A stretch of 64,000 nt of DNA from Persicaria tinctoria (Eukaryota > Streptophyta > Magnoliopsida > Caryophyllales > Polygonaceae): positions 3,034,001 to 3,098,000 of the forward strand of contig JBANSL010000009.1 in NCBI GenBank assembly GCA_037127255.1. Direction: 5' to 3'. The position numbers and the translations under genes were made by a program. Numbering within the stretch: position 1 is the stretch's first letter; the number at the start of each line of letters is the position of its first letter. Positions 56,000-64,000 of this stretch are shown piece by piece. The notes beneath the pieces were generated by a model, which was not told the origin of the DNA, ran no database searches, and saw only the letters and a program-made list of their open reading frames with translations.

Positions 56000-56791
56000 T
56001 TAGTCGGGATCATCTTTGTCCGGAGGTATAGGTGGATTTGGTGGTTCCTCCGGTAGTGGGAAGCGTGGGATGTCATCCGGGGGCATCATGTGAAGAAGCT
56101 TAAACCTCCCCGAGTGGACGCTCCATGGCTCCACCCATCCATCTTCCTGGGCTTCAGCTGGCATGCATAAAGGAATATATAAAGGGAATTTGCATACCTC
56201 ATAATCATACCTCTTTCGCTCCATTGGTTGATTTGTTTGCGCATCTCCACCACAGCAAAATGGTGGAGTGGGAAGAGATATTTCCACCTCATCGTGCGGA
56301 GCTTCATGCCACTTTGCGAGGACCCCATACTTGAATATGGACATCGGTTGCTCAAAATCGTCTGGGATAGCCTTCACCTTATAAGGCAAAAGTGACTTTG
56401 AAACAACATGGGCAACGACGTCCAACTTCTTCTTTTCTGGCTCTTCTTCCTCTAGAGGTTCTTCAAATGTTTTTTCAAAGACAGAGGACAAAGTTGGAAT
56501 TGAGATAGCGGAAGGGCATACCTGGGTATCGACTAGAGATAGATCGATATCGATTGGAGATGGGTCGACATCGACTAGGTGTTGGTCAAGGTCGACCTCA
56601 GGTTCAGATTCTCCTTCTAGGAGGATTGGGGCTTCTGGCGGTGATTTTGACGAATCCCGGAGCTTCCTAAATGCGCGTACACCCTCAAGCCATGCCTCCT
56701 CATCAACGATGTATAGCCATCTCAAATATTCCAATTCTTTTTCATATTGTCTCGCTCTTTCCCTTTCGAAATACTCGAAGGTGTCCTGCAT
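56000..56791 (-). CDS. 263-residue acidic protein of the LTR element, unknown function
   Basis: Starts about 60 bases inside the primer-binding site, where gag normally begins. The N terminus is predicted helical and highly charged (FEYFERERARQYEKELEYL, VDEEAWLEGVRAF). The middle is acidic (EEPLEEEEPEKKK) with a repeated Asp-rich stretch (VDVDPSPIDIDLSLVD). The C-terminal half has Pro-rich hydrophobic blocks (LPTPPFCCGG, FPLYIPLCMP) and ends with a Pro/Asp tail (PPNPPIPPDKDDPD). No CCHC zinc knuckle and no known gag fold recognised. Intact over its length despite the absence of pol, which may mean selection or merely youth. Confidence 0.7.
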   Translation of the reverse strand: MQDTFEYFERERARQYEKELEYLRWLYIVDEEAWLEGVRAFRKLRDSSKSPPEAPILLEGESEPEVDLDQHLVDVDPSPIDIDLSLVDTQVCPSAISIPTLSSVFEKTFEEPLEEEEPEKKKLDVVAHVVSKSLLPYKVKAIPDDFEQPMSIFKYGVLAKWHEAPHDEVEISLPTPPFCCGGDAQTNQPMERKRYDYEVCKFPLYIPLCMPAEAQEDGWVEPWSVHSGRFKLLHMMPPDDIPRFPLPEEPPNPPIPPDKDDPD

Positions 56792-56853
56792 ATACCTGTA
56801 GAAGAAAAACTCAAAGAAAACGTGAGATCTAACTACCTAAGGCGCGAATGATT

Positions 56854-56874
56854 GCTTCCCCGGCAACGGCGCCA
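56854..56874 (-). other. Primer-binding site (tRNA-Asp type)
   Basis: The reverse complement reads TGGCGCCGTTGCCGGGGAA, which matches the 3' end of plant tRNA-Asp as used by Athila/Tat-type Gypsy elements. It sits 6 bases from the LTR edge at 56,881. Confidence 0.8.
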
Positions 56875-56880
56875 ATTTTT

Positions 56881-58880
56881 TGTAGGAGGAAATCGAGAAT
56901 GCAAAGATAAAATATGACTAAAGTAAAGCAAACTAGATTCCGTCCATTGCAAATGATTACAAGACTTCCTCCCGATGCAACAGTGGGAAGTCAGGATCGA
57001 TCCACGAGGAAGCGTGTCAGCGGATCCTAGGCTGCGGATAAATCTCACAGAAGTCGACAACAGGGGTCCTAGATCTCGAGTACAACAACTCTACAGAAGA
57101 TCGGACAGTCGAACACAGCGCAACAACAAACACAGGGTTAGTCGATCTCGACAAGGCCTACTCGAGATCGAGTAAAGTCTTCGTCGACGTTGGCTTGGTT
57201 TGGTCGATCACCTGCACACAGAAGCTACGACGACCTGGGTCGAAGATCAGTAACTCAAGATCGAGAAGTGCTAGTCGATCTCGAGGAAGACAGAAACTAA
57301 AACGAAAGAAAATAAATAAAAATGCTTTGGGACTTCGAAATAAACTTAATGTAAAAGACTTCCAAGATTGGGGTTTGCAACAACGATAACCAAGCATGCA
57401 TAAGGCAAGAATAAAACAGATAATCATGTGAATCGCATCAAAGGACTAAGCTTTCGCCTTTTCCAACAATTAGACAACTCTTTCAAGAAACCCTAATTGT
57501 CTCTACTGATTTTATGTTTACAATCCAAGTTGTTAGCATGGACCTACATTAGATGGGTAATAAACACATAACAAGTAGTAGATGCTCAAAACATGATAAA
57601 AGTCGGATCTTTACCTCGAACACGCATAGCTATCGTCGGGCTCGCCCCAACCCTAGAAGTGGGTGGACTACTCGCGCTCCATCGCAACCTCAAACATCAT
57701 TGATGAAAAGAAACTAATTGCATTAAACCAAACTGAAGGAAGTACAACCGAACAAAGCCAGCTTGCTCTTGCTCCTTTGCTCCACTCGGCCTCCCTTTCT
57801 CTCTCTCTACTACTACTTCTCCTACTGAAATTGAATGACTAGAAATCAGCCCCATGGGCTTTATTTATAGCCTTCTACTCCTTGCTATTCAAGGATAGAA
57901 TATATCCATCTATATCTAAAAAGCTTAAAAGATAAATAAAAACAATTTAGGAATTAAATCTATAAAGGAAATTATATCTAAAATAGGTAAGTCTTCCATG
58001 TGTTGATAGATTTTGATGTGCTTTGATAGATGTGGATAGATCTCGGATTCCTTCTCCTCCAAGGAAAGCAAAACCGTGTCGGACAACTCGGACAGCTCAC
58101 CGCGTAACGCGTCTTCAGAAGATCTCCTCGAGATCGAGTATGGTTTACTCGAGATCGAGTAATGTGGTCGTCGAATATGGCTCGGCTGGGCGTCCCGGGT
58201 TGCTGCTGCTCGATCAAGCTCGGACAGGTGCTTCTGGGTCCTCGAGATCGAGTAACGCCCTCGAGATCGAGTAGAGTGGTGCTCGGCGTCTTTAGTCCTC
58301 GACTTCTCGACTTGGCACATCTCCTCGACTCCGGACATGGCATCAGGGTTTGTCGATCTCGACCAGTTTACTCGAGATCGAGTAATGCTCCGGAGTCGGG
58401 TTGATCTGGCTCTCATCTTCTCGATCATGCTCTGCTCGACTAGGTGTGCTCGGACACCTTTTGTCGAGATCGAGTAGATTAACTCGAGATCGAGTAAAGT
58501 TCTCTCAGCTTTCTGCTATGTTCTTAAAACGCACTTTCCCGAGTCCTCGTTCGTCGGATTGATGCATATGACCATGCGTTGGAAAGCTCTTCCGATGGCT
58601 ACAAATCTTATGAAGACATCAAAGCTTGATTCAGAACGAAGAATGGTGAAAAATGGCCTTTTCTCCAACTACACCATTCTTAGCTTCTCCATGAGTTTCC
58701 TTTAAGCTCCAAAGTGCGTCCTATTTCCGCGAAATATAACAAAAAATTGTGTAGACCTCCATATATTGCTAATAAGTGCAACCGAAACATATTCTGTATT
58801 ATTCTAGCCGAAATGTATGAAAGGTATGCAGAAATCGATATAAAAGTAACTGTAAAACATGGAAAATTAGGTTTACAACA
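56881..58880 (-). repeat. LTR copy (upstream LTR in element orientation)
   Basis: 2,000 bp partner of 52,498-54,497, with the same CTCGAGATCGAGTA motif cluster. In several motifs this copy has the consensus where the other is mutated. Confidence 0.9.
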
Positions 58881-59181
58881 TTGCCCTAGATCTAGACTAA
58901 GGCAAACAAAGACGGAAACACACAATACAAGACGAGTATGCACGAGAGAAGCAAGAACAAAGCAAGTAAAGGAAGAGGACACCCTAGATTTGAAGAGCAG
59001 AGTCAGATCTTCGTCGGATTCGACCAGAGAAGGGAAACTTCGCATGAAAAGAGGGCAAAGAACCTTCATCTTCTTCCTACAACCGAGATCTAGAGTCTCA
59101 GAAGAGATTTGCTCTAGATCGGACCACCGTGAGCTTCGCCGGAGTCGGGTTGGAGGAAACCCTAGTTTTCTCTCTCCATCG

Positions 59182-59231
<50 letters not shown>

Positions 59232-59690
59232 GGGTTTGGATTACCTGAAGAGTCAGACCAGAAGAAGTGTGGCAACCCTAGCTCCAACTTCCATTATATA
59301 GGCGAGCTCTAAATGAAACGCAACATTGCAAGCATCTAGAAGCTGAAGGCTCTTAACAAGTAAGCGATCTCGGTCCAGTACAGCGAAGCAGACCAGGTCT
59401 TGGGCTTTCCGAGCCCAATATATAATGTGCATACATTGTGTATATATATAACATATACTTATAAATATACTTATACATAGTAACATATGTGAGCATAAGT
59501 GGTTAAACCTACTTCTAACATATGCTAGTATATATATAAGTACATATTATATTTACATGTGTATTTATCTAAGTCTACCAATTAATCTCTATCTAAGGCC
59601 ATCCATTGTTCCTAGATCAAAATGCTTAAGATTAGAATAGACATTATAATTTTCCCTCCAAATAGAAGCATTAGACCTACTAAAACCTGA
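58881..59690. other. Spacer with CT microsatellite
   Basis: (CT)n at about 59,187-59,229 between blocks resembling an LTR or leader (AACCCTAG; TTATATAGGCGAGC near 59,293). AT-rich with ATATAT tracts to 59,570. No gene seen. Confidence 0.5.
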
Positions 59691-60363
59691 CTATATCGTA
59701 GGGGACCCTAGCCATTTCTTTTATATCTTTGGGTTTAGAGGGACAACTCTTTTTAGTAAGCTCTAGATGCCCTCATAAGGGTATGTATGTAGGTTTAGAG
59801 GAAGTCATATGAAACCTTTCTAGGACCTTAAGAACATAGTCATCTTGAGATAACCACAATTTCTTATTAGGTCGGTCTCTAATGATAGTAACACCAAGGA
59901 TTTTCTTGGCTTTCCCTAAATCTTTCATGTCAAAGTATTTCTGTAAGTCATTTTTCACAGTGCTAATAGGAATCATAGAGTTGCAAACAAGCAAGATATC
60001 ATCCACATATAAAAGCACATAGATCATAGAATGTTTAGAAATATGCTTGAAGTAAAGACATGAATCATAACTGCTTCTTATGAAACCTAACTTCTTAATC
60101 ACAGCATCAAATTTAAGATTCCATTGCCTAGGGGACTGCTGGACTCCATAAATGGATCTTTTTAGATGGCAAACATGATCACGATATTTGGGGTTTACAA
60201 ACCCCTTAGGTTGTCTCATATAGATGGTTTTATCCAGAGACCCGTGCAAGAATGCAGTTTTTACATCCATTTGCTCAAGTTCCCAATGACACACATCCCA
60301 TATAGCAAGCATTAATCTCATAGTTTTGTACTTAACTACAGGAGAGAAAATGTCATTATAATC
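59690..60363 (-). pseudogene. Ty1/Copia reverse transcriptase, C-terminal segment
   Basis: Copia RT domain (RVT_2): LEQMDVKTAFLHGSLDKTIY, QPKGFV, SIYGVQQSPRQWN, the catalytic box LLYVDDILLV, and DLGKAKKILGV. A TGA at 59,773 follows YIPL, after which the same frame still reads family sequence (HLELTKKSC, ARVPYD) until about 59,690, where similarity ends before RNase H. It is separated from its own N-terminal part at 63,316 by a solo LTR. Confidence 0.88.
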
Positions 60364-63315
60364 TGTAACGGCCCGGGATTATGATTCCCGAGTTACGTTT
60401 CGAGGGATAAAACCCCTCGTTAGGATCTTGCGCTCCGAGTACAGGTTGAAGGTTTGAAACCGAAGATTTGTAGTTTAGAGCGGGATTTCGCACCCAAATC
60501 CGTAAGGTCCGTTGGAGACCCCGGTGTAAGCCCCTGTGCCTGTCCTAAGTCTGCAACGCGGAAAATCCATTTAGGCATGCAACCAGCATAAGTGAAGATA
60601 AAGCAAAATACAATCCCAAAGGTGCCACGACATAGACGAGACAAAACAACGTACAAGAGAGGAAGTCTAGTGGTCTCTCGAGCTCTCAATCTAACGCCAA
60701 AAGTCTGAACCCGCCAAGCATCCATATAAGCAAAGATAGCGGCTAGCGGTTACCTGAATCTAAAAAAAATGAGGGGGATCTGGGTCAATCATCAGGCCAC
60801 TCATGCGCGTGTGTAAACACACTCTGAGAGGCATATAATAAGCATCCTATTCCTAAAATGAAATGCGTAATGCAAAGCGGAACTTAAACAAACAAGGATA
60901 CGAATAATTAAGTCCGGACATAAATAAAAAGGCGCGCAGTTACAAGAAATGCCAAATAGCATGTCCCTCTAGGCTCATAAGGAATCCTCTAGCAACTCCC
61001 TTCAAAGGGAATTACCTCACCCACGGTGCAGGCCGTCCCTACGTAAGGAGCCTACTAACTATGAAGAGAAGGCAAACAACGACACCCATATAAGGCCTAA
61101 TGCTCTAAGAGTCCTATGGCGACTTATTACCAAAAAGCCTACCTCACCCATCAAGTGCAAGCAACTTTCTATAATAAGCCCCACTAAGATGACAAGAATA
61201 GAGAAAAATGTCACATCCAATAAACACCTATAACGACCGTTTTCTAGCAAAGACATATAGCAAGTCATATGGTTTCCATTTTAGATCCTAAGCGTGATTC
61301 TCAGTCGTATGGTGCATGAACACTAGCCTACTATATAACACCCAGTGCATAGAGCGCCCATCATGAGTAAGTTCAAAGAACTTACCTGGAGAAGCGCAGA
61401 ATCCAAACAATGATCAGCAATGGCAAGCAATCCAACATATCAGAGATCACCTAGTAATCCCATAAATAACATAATAAGTCTAAGTCTAATTTACACAAAG
61501 CACACAAGTCACATATGAAACATGTAAGATACACACATATGATAACTCAACCATCTTGTCATTATTAACTTTATCATCTCATCTTCAATTCTCATATTGT
61601 CTCATCATATCTCATAAATTAACATCTTTCTCAATTCGATCATTACATCATCCTCATCAGCTCATGACAACCTCCATATCATACTTAGTCGAATTCGCAT
61701 ATTACCATTTCATTACTATATATAAATATGTATATCATCATCATAGGTAACTAACATCTAACTTCTTATAATAAATCATTACAAGTCATGCTATTAGTCA
61801 CACATCTCATATCGTTAGTCAAACGATCATATTATCATGCTAGTTAGTCACCGAACAAGTATAACTCCCAGGTTAATTCCAAAAGCGTTTCAAAATTCGA
61901 ATTAACAATTAAGAATTCCGACCCTTGAAAATACTCGCGAAAATCCTTTTTCAATTTATTTATTAAATCGCTTTCCGATCTATCTTGAAATTCTTTTCCA
62001 AATTATTTATAAATCTTTAAGCCCCAATAATATTATATTTTATTTTAGTTACCATTAAATAATTAAATAACCGGATAAACCCGAACCGAACCGAACCAAA
62101 CCCACCTAAACCCCAACCGGTTTACCATTAAACAAATAAAATAATCTAACAAGGAGGGAGCCCACACACTACATCGACTTCTTCTTCCTCCCAAATTCAA
62201 AAGGAGCTCCCGCCCGAGCTTGGTCGGCCTGCCGCTGCTCCGCCGAGGAATCCCGCCGGCGAGCTTGTGCTCCTCCTCCCGGCCTCCTTCACCGGCGTCT
62301 CTCTGCGCCCAGTTCCGCCCCACCCTCGCTCACACTCCCACAGCTCTATCGCATCCGCTCTGCTCGCTCGGACTCTCGCTCAGCCCTCGCCGGAACGCTC
62401 GAGCTCGCCCACTCTCTCCACACTCAGATCTCACACTCTCTTACCGACTACTCTAAGCGGAAAAATAAGGACGAAATTGAAACAAGGAAGGAAGCAAAGG
62501 TACGGGAGCTCACCGAGGTGATTTCGCGGACGTCAGAGCTTCGACTGGTGTTCTGGGCATCGCCGAGGGCTCTCGATGACTCGTCGGACCTACGTCGGAC
62601 ATGGGTGAGCGTGATGGTGAAGCTCGAGGCTGATTCCGATCGAAAACGGAGGAGAATCGCTTACCAGAATGTGGTTCGCGCTCGAACAGGGGAGGTGGAC
62701 TTCGGTGGCTCGGCAGCGGCGCTAGGGAGCTCTTGGGCGGTCACTGAGCTTCGTCGGACGTCGGGCTTTCACGAGAAGAGAGTGTGGGAGAGCTGGTTGT
62801 TTCAAAGGAGAAGGAACGGAGTGTCGAAGGTGCTCGGTGGGCGATGTGAGCAGGCGATGGATGATTGAAAGTGAGGGGGTGTGTGGAGATGGTAGCGACG
62901 ATGGAGGGAGGTGAAGAGGAGATGGGGATGTCGATGGTGATGGGGAGTAGGTGAAAGTGATGGGTTCATTTGAAGGGTAAGGTGAGTGATGGGAGTGGGT
63001 GAAGAATTGTGTGTTGAATTGGGTAACCAATACCCGAAAATAAATCCCGAATACGTGAATTTTGAATCCCGAAATTAGTTCCCAAGTGTTAGTTTCCCCG
63101 ACTCTCGCTCTCTCGATCAATTAGATTTTAACAAATTTGACAAGGATATCGCTATCCGATAATTATTTTGAATTTTCGAGGTAAAATGATAGAAAGTATT
63201 CGTCAAATTTTATATTGCGGTCGGAATCCGCTAAACGAGTTTTACAACCGATTAAATTTCATTTTTAATTCTCTTTTTCCGAAAAAATTAGGATTTGAAA
63301 ATCCGAGCCTTTACA
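60364..63315 (-). mobile_element. Solo LTR, 2,952 bp, Gypsy-type, nested in Copia
   Basis: Flanked by a perfect 5-bp duplication TAATC (60,359-60,363 and 63,316-63,320). On the minus strand it begins TGTAAAGGCTCGGATTTTC and ends GGCCGTTACA, the TG...CA form typical of long Gypsy LTRs. No internal domain and no second copy, so it probably formed by LTR-LTR recombination. Its GC-rich part (62,180-62,900) has open frames on both strands but no protein I recognise. Confidence 0.85.
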
Positions 63316-64000
63316 TAATCTATGCCTTCTCTTTGGGAAAACTCTTTAGCAACAAGTCGGGCTGTAAACCTAGGAGGCTCACTAGGGCTTAGACCTTCTT
63401 TTAGCTTAAAGATCCATTTAGAGTCAATGAGCTGGGTTTTAGAAGGTCTCGGAACCAATGTCCACGTTTTGTTTGTGTAAATTGATTCCATTTCTTCCTT
63501 CACTGTCGTTAGCCAGTCTTTGGCATAACTCCTCTTAATAGAAGATTCGTATGAGCTAGGAGGGGAATGATGCCTAACATTATCAGCATATTCCACAATA
63601 TATGAAGTGTACTTCCTATTAGGTATGGCAGTTCTGGACTCTCTATCCCTAGTTAACTGATAGTCATGCAATGTAGGTAAAGCAGGAACATTCGAACCAT
63701 GCAAATCAGAAGGGGATGAGGAGAAAACAGAGGACTCCTTTTGGGAGTCATTATAACAGCCATTTACATCACCAGAAATAGGTGAGGGAGGAGGATAAGT
63801 AAAAGGAGAAACACCCTTAGGAGAATTTGGATCATGTTCTTCATCAGAGTCTGCAGGTGCTTCTTCCTTAGTTTCTTCTTTAGAATCTTTTTCTTCTCAT
63901 TTGTGTCCCCCCTATAGTGTGGAAGGTGAAGCTTTCTTAGCTGATATTGTGATCTTTCTAGTTTCGTACTCAGAATCATCACCATCAGAGGAATCATCAT
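63316..64000 (-). pseudogene. Ty1/Copia pol: integrase-RT linker and RT start
   Basis: Reads from the window edge: an acidic, Pro/Ser-rich linker, then VKEEMESIYTNKTWTLVPRP, IDSKWIFKLKEG and ARLVAKEFSQREGIDY, the start of the Copia RT domain. In-frame stops lie near 63,915 and 63,900. The coding sequence continues in phase at 60,363 once the solo LTR and one target copy are ignored. The element extends beyond the window. Confidence 0.85.

Larger units (their letters stand above)
52498..58880 (-). mobile_element. Non-autonomous LTR retrotransposon with 2,000-bp LTRs
   Basis: Two direct repeats, each exactly 2,000 bp (52,498-54,497 and 56,881-58,880), begin TG and end CA and enclose 2,383 bp. 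On the minus strand a primer-binding site lies 6 bases inside the upstream LTR, and a purine-rich tract (AAGTATGGGGTG) lies beside the other, fixing the orientation. The interior has one ORF and no protease, RT, RNase H or integrase. No 5-bp target duplication matches (CCTGT versus TTGCC). Long LTRs with little coding suggest a LARD-like derivative; the primer type points to an Athila/Tat-like Gypsy parent. Confidence 0.88.

Noticed and set aside
62180..62900. GC-rich open frames on both strands (78-116 residues) as a host gene
   Set aside because: They lie inside the solo LTR, show no known domain, and open frames on both strands are expected of GC-rich LTR sequence.

Overview
This is eudicot nuclear DNA: spliced genes with GT-AG introns, plant-specific families (SDE3-type RNA helicase, At1g67623-type F-box, SPATULA/ALCATRAZ bHLH), and dense nested plant transposons. 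No taxon-specific marker was found, so the species is left open. All splice models are by eye, from consensus junctions and family conservation.

Genic islands. 1.0-8.2 kb holds an SDE3/MOV10-like helicase copy that looks broken (+), a three-exon F-box gene (+), and a seven-exon HAD/FCP1-like phosphatase gene (-) with a MITE in intron 1. A dispersed repeat with a 42-bp minisatellite recurs between these genes. 39.6-41.8 kb holds an apparently intact eight-exon SPATULA-like bHLH gene (+), the best intact host gene here, with one likely GC-AG intron.

Mobile DNA. 8.8-10.0 kb is a long foldback element. 12.1-15.7 kb is a PIF/Harbinger transposon with DDE transposase and Myb/SANT-like genes on the minus strand. 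16,277-31,507 is read as a degenerate Helitron of about 15.2 kb (A|TC start, small hairpin plus CTAG|T end). It carries an RPA70-like gene and a Rep-helicase gene, and was later hit by three hAT-type elements and a foldback element. 31.9-38.9 kb is a graveyard of RNase H and LINE ORF2 fragments plus a TIR element holding a GC-rich host-like segment. 42.4-44.8 kb has a non-LTR insertion with 17-bp target duplication, a tRNA-type SINE and a Stowaway MITE. 45.8-49.6 kb is a decayed Mutator-like element convergent with a DUF1985 fragment (Kaonashi-like arrangement). 52,498-58,880 is a non-autonomous LTR retrotransposon with two 2,000-bp LTRs, a tRNA-Asp-type primer site and one 263-residue ORF but no pol. 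59.7-64.0 kb is a Copia pol pseudogene split by a 2,952-bp solo LTR with a perfect 5-bp target duplication.

Relationships. RPA and RepHel are expected partners in plant Helitron rolling-circle replication; transposase and Myb-like protein are expected partners in Harbinger transposition. Most element genes carry stops, frameshifts or insertions, so the elements are probably immobile unless helped in trans.
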